DNA from: Corythucha ciliata
Lineage: Eukaryota > Arthropoda > Insecta > Hemiptera > Tingidae
Length of the DNA stretch: 64,000 nt
Assembly: GCA_038030265.1 (NCBI GenBank)
Contig: CM075939.1
Coordinates: forward strand, 29,989,253 to 30,053,252
Direction of reading: 5' to 3'
Shown here: positions 1-11,700 of the stretch, one piece after another
Position numbering within the stretch: position 1 is the first letter of the stretch
Layout of the letters: each line of letters opens with the position of its first letter
Notes under the pieces: model-generated
Told to the model about the DNA's origin: nothing
Seen by the model: only the letters and a program-made list of their open reading frames with translations
Database searches by the model: none
Program-made: the position numbers and the translations under genes

Positions 1-2530
1 CGAATAAAGCCCAAGATGTTTAGAAATCATTCTACTCTGACATGCCTTAAATACTACTGTCCCTCCCAGTAATGCGGGCTTATTGAAAAATAAATAAAAA
101 GACCGTAAAACTTCCAGTATGCTTTGCAAAGGAAAAATTGACATCAAGTTGTGTCCCCGATTAAATACGAGTTTATACGATGGGATTTAATTTTCCTACT
201 TTCTCCCCGGGGCGGTGTTCTGGTCTCCTCTTTACGCCACTTTGTATGGCAATGTCGTTGGGAAGGGGAGACTACTGTTGTGGAAGTGCAGTGACCACGC
301 TACCGGGGCACCGGCCGAGTACTTGCTATGCAGCTCTACAACTTTCTGATAAACCTACAAGGCCAAAATCCCAGTTTCATTTATAGAGGGCAGACTGGCA
401 GAGGCACTCTACTTTGTTTACTTCCACGCTCTTCAGCTTTGCAGAATTCAACTATTCAAGAATACTTGGATTCTTCCCCTTCACAAATACATGGTTGGAA
501 TAACTGATTTAAAATCTTTCATGGCATACAGTTCACGTTGTGGCAACCCTTAAGAGCTGTATAACTGAAAACCAAAGTTCTCATTTATTCGTAAACAAAA
601 ATCACAGTAAATAAAACAAAAATAATGATATGGTCAAGATAAACATACAGTGTTATGCAAAAATAAATAAAAAACGCTAATAATAGTTCAACATGTGTGT
701 AACTGAATTTACCTACAGTGTTTTTTTCCCCCTTGCGATTCACGACTTTATTGAGAAAATGAAAGTGATAAGACGCTCAAAAAACGTCCCTGAAAATTAA
801 CTTCGATTCCAACCAATCTCACTTAAGAAATGTTAAAAAGTTTGTTAATTGCTTTGACAAATCTAAAGAAGTAAAAGCGAAAGGAAAAAGAACAGAAGTT
901 TGTATTTGGAAAGTAAATATTTTCCAGCTTTCCAATTATGCACACTGAAGAGCGTCTAAAGTTATTTAATGAGGATGACGCAACAATTGCGTACCTAGCG
1001 GGACAAGAGCTGCCGAGGGCGAGGGTTAAAAGCACACGTAAAAAAATGATTCGTCTGTGTACATGTTCTGGACCATTGCCATTGCCATTGACATGGGCCT
1101 TTGCAATATTACAGTGAGAGGGGGAGGGGGGAATAATTTTTCCTCACGCAGAAGAGCGTCTCGCCTAATCAGGGAGAATTTTTTGGAGAGGAAGTATAAG
1201 ATAAGACGAATAGAGATGAATGACGATGGGGGAGAAGAAAGTGGGGAATCAGGACGTTGCGTGGGGTCAGACTCGAATAGAGAAAGAGAGTGATGAAAAA
1301 ATACTTCAGGGTTGGTTAGGGGGTTAGGCTTTTAAATCTATGAATGTCTCTGTCAGCTTGCAGGTGCCATCTTCAGCTAAAGAGATGAACAAAAAAGATG
1401 GACAAAGATAGGTGGGGTAATCAGTGAACGCACTGTGTTCATTCATATAATGATTTGACCCGAAGTTTGGTTTTTCTCATTTCCAGAATTTATTCAACTA
1501 CTGAGATCACGTAGTGGGAGGACGTTGCACATATTGATTCGCTGGAATTGGTAGAAATGAAAGTGTCCTTGTCTGTCTAAGCCTCATTCATTTCAAAATT
1601 TCAGGTCGGTCTTTTAGTTTTATTTTTGTGATAGTAGGCAATAATTAATTATAACTGTTTTCCCTTACTTTGTATTTAATTTGGGAAACTGGTTTGAGCG
1701 TTTTTTGACGGGCGTTAATGCGACCTATTGAACCAAATAGGATCATCGAGGAGGGTTTGTCTGAAAGGGAAATAATGCCGTTTAACCTAATTTTGAGTCA
1801 GTAGCCAATGAGTGGGCTGGAGAGAAGGGATGGAGTACCTGTAACAGTCAACCGAAATGAACCTAGTTCAAATTTGAAGCTCTTCTTCTGAAATGGATCC
1901 CTCACAGGCCACCGATATACCTTTCTGCGCCTACCCACATTACAGATTCATGTATAACTCTTATTTTCCAACTGAAAATAATGATAATGAATTCATTGAT
2001 GACAGAAAATAAGTTAGTTCGTAAAGATACGAGAGAAATTACGTAGGAATCTCTTCAAAATTGAAGAAGAGAAATTGGCACAGTTCCTCGTCCCCCCGCC
2101 GACACATTTTTTTTTTTTTTTTTTTTTTTTGCAGACCCTCATTCTTTTAGACGAAGCTTTGATTTTGGAGAAGTTTTAATCTCTGCCCTCCTTATATAGG
2201 ATTATAATCAATAGTAAAATAGTATGATTCGGAGTCGGAGAAGCTAAATTCGGTAACTCTTTCTACGTGCCGATGTGGGAGATGTAACTTGCAGCGTACT
2301 ATGTACTAGACACGAGGTTTACTCCTCAGTCACTGATGAGGCATAGTTTTCAATCTTACAGAGCTCGCTGAAAACACTGTAAATAATTGTCAATTAAATA
2401 ACAGACTCAACAACAACTGTAACTACCCACCACCAATATAAGAGCGCGGGTGATACAGAGCTCTGAAACAATCACGTGTCAGACATCAGACATGTAGTCC
2501 TTATCAAGAAGAAACACTTTAAAAATGCAT
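1..2530. other. Intergenic, no gene recognised
   Basis: I see no convincing coding exon here; the short open frames have no family resemblance and no splice support. A run of 24 T at 2107-2130 may be the tail of an old minus-strand retroposon, but no body is recognisable next to it. Confidence 0.5.
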
Positions 2531-2728
2531 GCATAAAGTTGTAGCCGTAGAAGCCTACAGTTGTCAGTCTTCCCTCGTTGAGGTGCGTCGAAAACAAACC
2601 GGTCTCGTCTTCAGCGTATGGAAATTGGAATGACAACTGAAAACTCGGCGAGCAGCTGAAACTGGTTCGTTTTCGACACACTCAGCGAGGAACTGACAAC
2701 GTAAACTCCTACGGCTACAACTCTATGC
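2531..2728. mobile_element. Foldback MITE-like element, 198 bp
   Basis: The two halves are imperfect reverse complements. GCATAAAGTTGTAGCCGTAG at the left end pairs with CTACGGCTACAACTCTATGC at the right end, and similarity continues inward through a GTTGTCAGT block and a GTCGAAAAC block almost to the centre near 2623. There is no coding capacity. I could not find a target-site duplication, so the superfamily is open. Two short ORFs across it are by-products of the hairpin. Confidence 0.7.
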
Positions 2729-2801
2729 CCGGTGGTAAAAACTGGAATTTTCTGGCAATTTTGGACAATTATAGATTACTGAATACTAGTAGAGTTCTAG
2801 T

Positions 2802-2831
2802 TTAGTGAATACTAGTACTAGTATTCACTAA
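2802..2831. repeat. Perfect 30-bp palindrome
   Basis: The 15-base arm TTAGTGAATACTAGT is followed directly by its exact reverse complement with no spacer. A second GAATACTAGT lies just upstream at 2781-2790. Confidence 0.9.
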
Positions 2832-3126
2832 GAAGCTTTGATAAAACTAGTTCTGACTAGGCTATTCGGGTTTTGACTGATTTCAGGTTTTGACGGTAAC
2901 AGATATATTTTTTCCCAAAAAATTATCTGGAACGCAACGGGAAAAATTTGTTTTTTCGTTATTTATTTAAGCATTTTATTCTAAATACAATTAGTGACGT
3001 TTCCTCGATCAGTGTGCCGACCTCATCAGACAACGCAAATTAAATTAGGAGAGAGAACTAATTTTACTATCACAGCTGGGGATACAAATCCCAACAACAG
3101 TCACGAAGGCAATATTATGCCTCTTA

Positions 3127-3270
3127 AGCCGGATACACACATGCGGTACTTGCCAAGTAACTTGCAAAATATTCAATCAATTTCTAGCAATTGCCTAGAT
3201 ACCAACCAGCTGAGAATTTCAAAAATGTGTTGCTCGTTACTTGGCAAGTACCAAATGTGTGTATCCGGCT
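3127..3270. mobile_element. MITE, AGCCGGATAC family, copy 1 (144 bp)
   Basis: Terminal inverted repeats start AGCCGGATACACACAT and end ATGTGTGTATCCGGCT, followed inward by TACTTGCCAAGTAAC on the left and GTTACTTGGCAAGTA on the right. The element is flanked by a TTA duplication (3124-3126 and 3271-3273). A diverged second copy lies at 38085-38222. There is no coding capacity; a 148-codon ORF running across it is accidental. The trinucleotide duplication suggests PIF/Harbinger-type mobilisation, but the second copy has TGA, so the assignment is tentative. Confidence 0.85.
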
Positions 3271-3574
3271 TTACCAAAAGCGGTAATAATGTTTCGGTTC
3301 GCCGCCCTAATCATTATCAGAGAACAGACTCTGGCCCTTTCTTACTTTATTTACAAAGTATAGCGATAGAGAGAAATCAGGAATATCTCGCGTGCACCCA
3401 ATGTCCATTGAGAAACTTATCTTTGAAAATCACAAGATAAGACTGTTTCCGATATTTCGATTAAGAAGAAAGGGCGCAATGGAATTGTTATAAACCTAGA
3501 AAACTACGCGTATGCAAATTCTCTCATCGATTCCCCCATATTCAAGGAAAGCGGTTTTAATGTATGTATGTATT

Positions 3575-3640
3575 TGTCGCATCCATGTCGAGTAATTGTC
3601 CATTTCACGAAGTGGACATTGTCGCCAAGTGGATGCGACA
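3575..3640. repeat. Imperfect hairpin
   Basis: TGTCGCATCC at the left end pairs with GGATGCGACA at the right end, and GTCCA pairs with TGGAC near the loop. It lies between short AT-rich tracts (TATG repeats to the left, ATAT to the right). Confidence 0.6.
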
Positions 3641-3757
3641 TATATAAATATATGTATAAGACGAGGTTCGCTACCGTTTCCTACTCAGACTTCTGTGTAC
3701 AATTCGTCCTTGTATAGTGTAGTGGGGCTTGTGTACAGAATTCGGACTTTTGTGTAT

Positions 3758-4566
3758 GTTACGAGCAAAGCCCGGAATTGTACAATGTCCGCATTGCCCA
3801 GGTACTTCTGTACAATGCTGACTTTCTCCAGCCTTATCGTACAAAGTCCGAAATCTATTAAGGTCGTTCAACTTTGTACGGGCAGAGTCCAAAATTACTT
3901 CTAATTTCGGACTTTGTACGAATTGGCTTGGTCTATATCAACAATGCCCAAGCTATGGTTTGTGCAAAGTTCGTTTATAAGCGGGAGGTTATGTTTGTTC
4001 AATCACGGTCAGTGCAGCGAGGGATCAGGGATAGTGTTTGTTCTAAATTTTTCAATAGTTATTGTCATTATAAATAAAAATGACAGCTCAGATGCGGCAG
4101 AAAGAAGTCGCTTCGATGGCAGTGGAAGAAAATAGTTTTTTATGGATGAAGATAATGTACAAGAGCATAGGTATTGTTAATGATAATGAAGTACTCCGTG
4201 CCATTTTGTGCAATTCAAAATGCCATAAGTCGCTCACCTACAATCGTCATTTTTTCATTCACGAAAACGTATTGAAAGCGTGAAATTTCCAAAACCATCG
4301 CTAAAGGAAAAAAATTTTGTTTTTTTGGTTCATATTCCTGTTTGGTTGAAACTTTGTACATAATGTGACTTTGTACATTGTGAACATTGCCCAAGTTCAT
4401 AATATGTACGAAGTACGAAAATGAATGTTATTTCGGACTTTGTCGTCTTCGGTTTGTAAAAAGCCCGTTCTTTCGGCTTTGTATGAAAACGCTGGGCAAT
4501 GTCAGCATTGTACAAATATAACTGGGCGATATGGACATTGCACAATTCTGGGCTTTGCTCGTAACA
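3758..4566. repeat. Inverted-repeat unit with TGTACAA/TTGTACA motifs
   Basis: The left arm (about 3758-3856) and right arm (about 4431-4566) are imperfect reverse complements. GTTACGAGCAAAGCC pairs with GGGCTTTGCTCGTAAC, and CGTACAAAGTCCGAAA pairs with TTTCGGACTTTGT. The words GGACTTTGTA, ATTGTACAA and GCATTGCCCA recur several times in both orientations, so the arms are themselves built of short degenerate repeats. Several ORFs of 60-120 codons fall here but show no protein family. Probably a foldback element or decayed satellite. Confidence 0.6.
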
Positions 4567-4738
4567 TGTATATGCCGGACTTGTAATATAAGTTGGACGT
4601 TTAAATTGACGTTGGACTTGTATATGTATAGAAGTAGGATGTAAATAGACGTTGGACTTTGATATAGAAGTTGGAAGTATATTGACATTCAAATTTGCTG
4701 CCCCAAAATATTAACATTCAAATTTGCTCTCTCCAGAA

Positions 4739-4932
4739 TATTGACGTTTGTTTTGGGAAATGCTACAGGTATGAGCAAAATACTAATCCCGTTCTGGGGA
4801 AAGCTACCATACATACGAACTGCTACGGGATTGAGTAAAATACTATTCCAGTATTGAGAAAAGCTACCGTTCATGGGAAATGCTACGGGAAGGCCAAATA
4901 CTATTACAGTTCTGGGGAAAGCTACCGTTCAT
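4739..4932. repeat. Tandem repeat, about 58-60 bp x 3.3
   Basis: Successive units share GGGAAATGCTACGGGA, a following AAATACTATT block and TTCTGGGGAAAGCTACC. Divergence between units is moderate. No coding potential. Confidence 0.7.
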
Positions 4933-4984
4933 CGAAAAAAAAATCTAAAAATCATCCCTTAAGCAGTGCGAGATGGAGTCTCGC

Positions 4985-5250
4985 TTGAAATAAATTTTCA
5001 TCCCCAAACTGACTCCCTAGAAAACCAATTTCTCGGATTTCGCGCTTCAAAACAAAATCGCCATTTTGGATTTGAAATCGCCAATTTTGAGGTAAAATCT
5101 AAATTTGTGAGAGCCGAATAAATTGACATTTTGAGGTAAAACAGTCTATTTTTGGCGTATAATAATTATTTTTTAGGTAACACGGTTAAATACTCGTAGT
5201 TTTAGCTTGAAATCACGTTTTCTAGTGAAGTCTTTAGTTTTGGTGTAAAC
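4985..5250. repeat. Quasi-periodic AT-rich degenerate repeat
   Basis: Loosely repeating words such as AAAATCGCCATTTTGG, GAAATCGCCAATTTTGAGG and TTGACATTTTGAGGTAAAA recur every 30-50 bp. It adjoins the 5' end of the recognisable copia gag and may be copia leader/LTR or unrelated sequence; I could not find an LTR pair. Confidence 0.4.
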
Positions 5251-5298
5251 CGACGAAAAAGCCCTCTCGAAGATAATTCTCTGCGTGGAGCCGATTAA

Positions 5299-6050
5299 TT
5301 ATTCTCACATAAAAAACGAAAAAAGTGCGCAGGAAGCGTGGGATCAATTAGAAAAAGCCTTCGAAGACTCCGGTCTAACCAGGTGAGTCGGGCTTCTCAG
5401 AACACAGGTTACGTCGACACTTGAGAAATTCAAATCCGTGGATCAATACGTGGACACGATTATATCAACAACCCATAAGTTAAACCATCTTGGGTTAAAG
5501 GTGGACGACGAATGGGTTGGTACCCTACTTATCGCCCAATAATCATGGGCATGGAAGGTTCTGGTATTAAGATTTCAGCCGATTCCGTCAAGGTAAAACA
5601 GTTACACGAGGTGAAGGTAAGCCAAGATGCCTCTTCAAAATTTGAGGAAGAAAACTCAGCGCTGTTTACTAAAAAACACAATGCCTCTTCAAGCTCACCG
5701 AAGTGTTACAACTGCAGCAAAATTGGCCACTTCGCCCGTAATTGCCGGGGGAAGCAGCAGAAGAGAGGCCGCGGTAAAGAAAACCCAGCTGCCAAACGGG
5801 CTTTCGCCTTCACCAAAAGTGACGTCATCGAAGCGGACGATGATTGGTTTATCGACTCATGTGCTTCTTCGCACATTACAAAGTCATCCGAAGGTCTAAA
5901 TGATCCAGTCTCCTCTGAAACAAAGTTTACAGTAGTAAACCATGGAAATATCACCCTTGTCTAGAAGGGACTAAGGAGATAAAGACGTTCAACTCAATTG
6001 ATAAGGAGTCGTCTCTCGTCGAAGTTAAAGACGTAATGTATGCTCCGAAC
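5299..6050 (+). pseudogene. Ty1/copia gag and protease start, degenerate
   Basis: This is the 5' part of a Ty1/copia polyprotein. The early region (about 5299-5540) matches the UBN2-type copia Gag, with an AQEAWDQLEKAFEDSGLT motif, then one in-frame stop. A CCHC nucleic-acid-binding knuckle follows (KCYNCSKIGHFARNCRG, near 5700-5750), then the aspartic protease start DDWFIDSCASSHIT near 5838. The reading frame is disrupted around 5390 and 5964. The element is cut at 6050 by a hAT-type insertion that leaves an 8-bp duplication; the polyprotein resumes at 7211. No start codon or LTR is seen, so the element is truncated at its 5' end. Confidence 0.9.
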
Positions 6051-7210
6051 CAGGGGCGGCTCGTCCACTAGGGCATTTGGGCACACGCCCCACCAAAAAT
6101 AGGACCCAAAAAAATATGCCAAAAAACGAAGAAAAAAAAATGACTTCAGAAAAATTAGAAATTCCAGGAAAAATAAATAAAAAGTTAGCTTCTTTTTTTG
6201 CAATTTTCAGAAATTACCTTCTCATTTTGCTTCCAACAGGCGGAGATTCAACCGTACTTGGTGGAAGAGAAACCACCATATATTTCAAGGGGCAAATGAA
6301 TATTACCAGTGTGGTCCTGTGCCCGGAACGCGCAGAAAATTGGGTGCGCAAAAGGCTCTTTTCCCTCCCTTCCCTTCGACGCTTCATCAACAAATCCGTG
6401 CACCAACCCGGGGCACCAATGCATTTCTATGTGGAACTGGGAATGAGCGTTCGACAACTTTAACTCTTTGTAGAAGTGTTGACGTTTCATTAAGCTGGGT
6501 TTAGTACGGGGAGGGAAAAGGAACCTCTCGGTCTTCTCTAGATTTCAGCCGGTTTTCAGTCGGTGTCTTGTTTATTGTTGTCGTGTCGGTATTTTTTTCT
6601 TTCCTTCGAGGTGCGCTTTGTGATTTGTGCGAGATGGTTCAGTCTTTTAATGTGTGCAGTTTCAAATTTCAAATTTAAATAAAGGAGAACAAGCGTGTTA
6701 ATTCAGCAATACAGGTACGCAATTTCAAGTTCGTTTTAGCATGAATAGTGTCAAAATCCACAGGCTCTTGGTATTTTCTCGAGAGGATTGAGATCAAGAA
6801 TCTCGGTCGATTGACTCCTTCTCTAAACTTGACGCCGACAGCTAGTAAAGGAAAAGGCAAACCAACCGGAACTCGAAATGTAGACACTTATTCAAAAGCT
6901 GAGTGGTTCGACACGTCCAAGTGGTGTCGGGTTTGAGTTTTTCTCAAATGGCCATGCAGGGCGATACCTATTGAACGCTTGTGTATGCACGTTGTCCAAC
7001 AAATAATTTATCCGAAGCCCGAACTTTTCCCTCAAGGCATTCTGGCTTTTACCTACACAACAAATTCCTATTCGTGAACTACTATTCAGCCTAGATGATT
7101 GAAAAGTAAAGCATAAACAAAATCCGCTATCTCGCCGAGATTTTTAATAAATGGTATTTATGAATATGACGTGCCCCACCCCGTCAAGAGGCCACGCTGC
7201 CCGACGGCTG
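6051..7210. mobile_element. hAT-type nonautonomous transposon (1,160 bp) inserted in copia
   Basis: The ends are CAGGGGCGGCTCG and, on the other strand, CAGCCGTCGGGCAG, both starting with CAG as in hAT elements. An exact 8-bp duplication CTCCGAAC flanks the element at 6043-6050 and 7211-7218. Removing it rejoins the copia frame, which confirms the boundaries. I recognise no transposase inside; ORFs at 6077-6463 and 6748-6936 lack family features. Related CAGGGGCG-type ends occur on the element at 9092. Confidence 0.9.
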
Positions 7211-8254
7211 CTCCGAACGCTGCCGTAAATCTACTCTCAGTCAGCAAATTAACGGAAAAAGACTATATACAGTCGTATTTAGAAAGAATAGAAGCGTCAT
7301 AACCGACAAAAACGGACAGAGCAGATGAAACTTGTTTCTTCACCGCCAAAGTAAGCGCGCTGTGGCATCGTCGCCTAGGCCATTTAAACAGGTACGGAAT
7401 GCGTGTTTTAAACTCAGCGGCGACAGGCGTTAAAGGTACTTTTACTGTGACGGAACCATGTCCGTCGTGTGTAAAAGGGAAGCATGTTAGGCTTCCAAAA
7501 AAGCCGTCTGGACACAGAGCAAACAAAGCTCTCGAAATCGTCCACTCTGATGTGTGCGGGCCGATGGAAAATACGTCAATTAGTGGCTATCGGTATTTCA
7601 TCACATTTATTGGTGAATACACACACTATTGCTACATTTATATACTTTCTCAAAGAAAAGAGCGACGTGCCAGTTGTTTTCGAAAATTACAAAAATATGG
7701 TAGAACGTCAAATGGGAGCAAAACTAAAAATCCTTCGCTCCGACAATGGTTCCGAATATGTCAATCAAAAAATGGCAAACCTACTGAAAAATAACGGAAT
7801 AATTCATCAGACAACTATTCGTTACACGCCCGCTCAAAATGGCACAGCTGAAAGGATGAATCGCACAATCGTGGAAAAGGCAAGAACAATGCTAGTAGAT
7901 GCTAAGCTACCAAAAGAGTATTGGGCCGAAGCAGTATCAACGTCTTTGAACCTAATCAACAGGTCACCATCCAAGGCAATACAAAATAAGACTCCGTTCG
8001 AAATGTGGCACGGTAAATCACCAAACCTGTCACATCTAAAAGTCTTCGGTTGCAAAGCCCTTGCCCGGGTGCCGAAGGAACTTCGGAAAAAGTGGGACCC
8101 TAAGTCAAGGGACTTGCTTTTCATGGGACATGCCGAAAATGAAAAAGGATATCGGCTAAGTGACCCAAACTCAAAGAATATCATCTTCAGTCGAGATTTC
8201 GTGTTTTTCGAAAGAGATCTGAACGAAAAACAAGAGACACAACGTGAAAAATAA
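7211..8254 (+). pseudogene. Ty1/copia integrase, frameshifted
   Basis: After the insertion the polyprotein resumes with the pre-integrase segment (ALWHRRLGHLNRYGM and the zinc-binding CPSCVKGKH) and the integrase core. The catalytic DDE residues are visible in HSDVCGPM, RSDNGSEY and NGTAERMNR. A single frameshift near 7640 moves the frame, and a stop at 8252 ends it before the RT. The C-terminal core includes NLSHLKVFGCKALARVP. The function would be insertion of cDNA into the host genome; this copy is dead. Confidence 0.92.
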
Positions 8255-8397
8255 AAACCACCATCTCTTGGGCAGCTCCCCTTGGAAGAGAGCGAACCAA
8301 GCGCATCGGAGGAAGATGAGGGAATTGAAGAGTCCGATGATAGAATGAAACGGGTCAGACAACTGTCCGCGAGATTAAAAGACTTCGAAATATACAC

Positions 8398-9083
8398 CGT
8401 CTACCAACCAAAGTCATAGACCTAAAGTGGATTTTCAGAACGAAGACAGATGGCTCAAGAAAGGCAAGACTGGTGGCTCGGGGATTCCAGCAAAAAGATG
8501 ACGAACAAACTCTCTATGCCTCCGTGGCTCGAGCAGCCATAATAAAGGTAATTCTGGCTCATGGTGTGATGACCAATAAGAAGCTTAGGAGCCTCGACAT
8601 ACCGTCAGCCTTTCTTCACGGGGAAATTGGATCTGAAAACCTTTTCGTCGAAGTTCCTGCAGGGCTAAAGGTGACGGGAGACAAAGTTCTCAAGTTAAAC
8701 AAATCACTATACGGCCTGAAGAGAAGTCCTAAAAATTGGAACACAAAACTGAACGAATTCCTGCTAAGTATAAATTTGGAAAGGTCTAAATACGACTTCT
8801 GTCTCTACTCAAGAGGAAACCTTAAACTTGTCTTCGTTGATGACCTACTTCTCGTCGGCGAGGAAAAAAAATGACACTAAAGAAGTGGTAAGATTGCTTC
8901 AAGAAAAATTCGAGGCCAAAGATTTGGGTTTTCCGATTAATTTTCTTGGCTTAAACATTACCAAGGAAAACGAAAACACACTAAAGGTATCACAAAAGGA
9001 ATACATTAAAATATTATGAAAGGACTTCCATAAGAACTCTGCAAAAATCGCGAAGACACCTATGGAAAAGGGATTTCAAGTCG
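8398..9083 (+). pseudogene. Ty1/copia reverse transcriptase, frameshifted
   Basis: RT motifs are seen in order: a WIFRTKTDGS block, LVARGFQQ, DIPSAFLHGEI (first catalytic Asp), LYGLKRSPKNW and FVDDLLLVG (catalytic DD). A frameshift in the A-run near 8868 moves the frame, which continues through KFEAKDLG and NFLGLNITK to a stop at 9017. It is then cut at 9091 by the large hAT-type insertion (9092-15550) and continues as RNase H at 15551. Confidence 0.92.
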
Positions 9084-9249
9084 ATCCGAACCAGGGGCGT
9101 CCATGATCATGGGGTGGGCAGCGAGGCACGGGTCCCGAGTTGGGGAAGGGGGAGGAGCACACATTTTGAGAAAAAGTGATCGTTCGCGGATGAAGTTCAG
9201 AAAAGGACATTTTGCGGCTGAGACGGAGGGAAAACGCCCATTCCCATTT

Positions 9250-9640
9250 ACGGCTAAAATTGAGAAATAGCGCTGATTCACGTTAAACTTAAGGCATAAA
9301 TCTCATTAATTATTCTTGGTTGAAAATTAAGAAATCACGCCAATTCGCGGTTTCACGATGCAAAGTCCCGGCCGAAATTAAGAAAAGGCTCTAATTCACG
9401 GTTTACAGAGCTCTTTTCACGGCTAAAATTGACTAAACAAATTGCTCGTTCAATGTAGAATTGATAAAAGTCACTCATTTTCCGCTAAAATTGCGGAAAA
9501 ACGCCAATACCGAGGCTAAAATTTAGAGATGGAGCTCGTCATTCACGAATTGAGAAAAAGCACTGAGTTTTAGCTGAAATTAATGAAAACGTCAATTCGA
9601 GGCCAAAAATATAGTGCTCATTCACGTTTAAAATAATGGG
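9250..9640. repeat. Degenerate minisatellite, GGCTAAAATTGAGAAAA type
   Basis: About nine imperfect units of 40-65 bp share the pattern GGCTAAAATTGAGAAAA - CGC/GCTC - AATTCACGG. Unit starts are visible near 9252, 9318, 9370, 9421, 9484, 9512 and 9571. It lies inside the 6.46-kb insertion and has no coding potential. Confidence 0.6.
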
Positions 9641-10019
9641 GGGGGGGGGACTCTGTGCAATTCCTCTTGAGAAAAACTGGATCCACGCCTGTGGGCAAGC
9701 TTCACTCGGCGAAAATATCAGATGCACCATTGCCTTTTTGTGGGCTTATAAATGGATCTGGAGGTTAGAATCGCGTCAATTCACGGTCATCAGAGGCTAA
9801 ATTTGCCCAGAAACGGCCACATCCATCAAAAAATAAATATCTGCTGGAAAAATGTCGTTTGTAGATTTCAGATTTTATGTTGAAAAACTGAAAACTCCTC
9901 CCCCTAGAAAGTGATATTTTTGGAGCTAAACTTCAAATTTTATACCTATCAAACGGTGAGCGGAACTGTCATTTCCTCTCCCACCCACCCCGGCAGTCAC
10001 AGCGGCCTAAACACGGTTT

Positions 10020-10700
10020 GAGCTAGCCAAAACCCACGAAATAGTGCAGTTTCGAATATGGTTCTCTAATAGCGAGCAGAAGTAGCAAAACCCCGTAAAT
10101 TGGCGTTTTAGTGACAGTGCAAAATCCGGGCAATTGTAACGTTTTTGAAAGAGGAAACCTACGCGAGGCAAAGCCAAGCAGCAACAACAACAAGGGACAA
10201 AATCGGGGTTTTTGTGAACTAGCAAAAATTGTCTTTGTAGCGAGGAGAACGGAAAACACGAAAAATTGTCATTTTCGTGTGCGAAATTCGTAAACTGGAT
10301 TTCCATCCAAGCACAAAAAAACGCTATTTTTATTTTTTTATTTTTTTTTAAGGTAGACGACGGGCTAAAATAGTTAAGCAAGTGGAACCTGCAAAACTGT
10401 GTTTTTTTCTAGAGCCGGACCCACAAAATCAACGAACTCAGTCTCATAATTTCGGCCACCTCGTAATAGAGTGGAATTCGAGTTTGAATTTTGAGTGAGT
10501 CGAACCTGAGAAAATGGGATTTTAGTGCGAAATATCAGCAAAATCGGTTTCCAAATTAAACCGAACCTCGAAATCGGTTTGTCAGCAACAAGCATCCGTG
10601 AATTTTTTATTTTTGGTGAAACCGATAAGCGAAAGTGTGTTGCTTTTCAAGTGAGAAAAATTCGCAAAATGAGGAAGTTGCACGGGTCAGAATTTGCTGA
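10020..10700. repeat. Degenerate quasi-periodic repeat, CAAAACCCGNAAATTG type
   Basis: Recurring degenerate words include CAAAACCCACGAAATAGTG, CAAAACCCCGTAAATTGG, CAAAATCCGGGCAATTG and CAAAATCGGTTTCCAA at 40-60 bp spacing. Its texture resembles the block at 9250-9640 but with a different consensus. ORFs on both strands are incidental. Confidence 0.45.
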
Positions 10701-10950
10701 GAAATTTATTTTTCCCCGTTTATTTATACTAAAATTGAAATTATGACGTTCTCCGTTCCTCAAAAAATCGCTTGCTGAAATTTTAAGAAATATTGCAAGT
10801 ATTAGGCCCCCCTTGACTCACCCCCATTCCTGTTATGACGTAATTTAGTCTTTTGCTTCAATGCGGGCGTTCACTGATTTCTCTACATGTATGTTATTGT
10901 TGCTGATCCTTGATTTTTTTAATTGTTTATGAATAATGTTGGGTGACAGC

Positions 10951-11697
10951 CAAGGTATATAGACTACAGAGGTATGCTCGTACCTAGGGGCTCCTCCTTG
11001 GCAACCGTTACGTCACCCGGGTTAGACTTGAGATGAGGTGAGAGGTTCTTATAAAATTGTGATGTTATCGCACTCGTGGGCCCTTTCTGTCACTGTGTTT
11101 TTTAGTCTTGCTTGGTTTGTTTTTGCCTTGTTCATCACATCACCCAGCCTAGTATATTTTTACAGCTTTGTTTTAGCCTATTTTTAATAATATTGTGATT
11201 GTTTTACCCGAAAGCAGACTACCGTTAGAAATTTCTTTGGATTTACATCACATCTCGTATCGGTGGGGTAAGTTATTCAAAGTGTTGAATTAATATTTCA
11301 TTGTTTAATTGTAAGGAAGCATACCTTACAATGATAATACTCCCACGCCTATTTTATGACCAAAAGTAATGTTCATATTTGATTGATCGGGCGCATGAAA
11401 GCTCGTACCAGCCGCTACTTTTTTTTTTTCGTAAACTTGTTCCCAACAATTTTTAACTTAATGGTGTAAAGTCGTTCCGCTCACATGTCGAGGCCTGTTC
11501 CCCCAAGTTTTAGCAGTGATGCCAGTCACTTACAAATGTAAAACTTGGATTTCTTCCTGGTAACGAATACTGACGGGGATATTTTATTGAAATACCTACC
11601 GGCTGATTTAAATGGATCTAACCCCATGACGTCATCGCGCGAATGATTATGATTGGCTAAAAAGTTAGGAGCATACCTCTGTAGTCTATATAACTTG
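10951..11697. mobile_element. Element A: MULE-like, 29-bp TIR
   Basis: The left end CAAGGTATATAGACTACAG and right end CTGTAGTCTATATAACTTG are near-perfect inverted repeats extending to GGTATGCTC/GAGCATACC. A 10-bp duplication GGGTGACAGC is at 10941-10950; its partner now lies at 14219-14228 because element C later inserted at the right end. Another end of the same family is at 45510-45543. Long 9-10-bp duplications suggest Mutator-like elements; no transposase is seen. Confidence 0.75.
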
Positions 11698-11700
11698 GGG

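Noticed and set aside
2994..3440. 148-codon plus-strand ORF as a gene
   Set aside because: A complete MITE with TTA duplication lies in its middle and the rest has no family resemblance.
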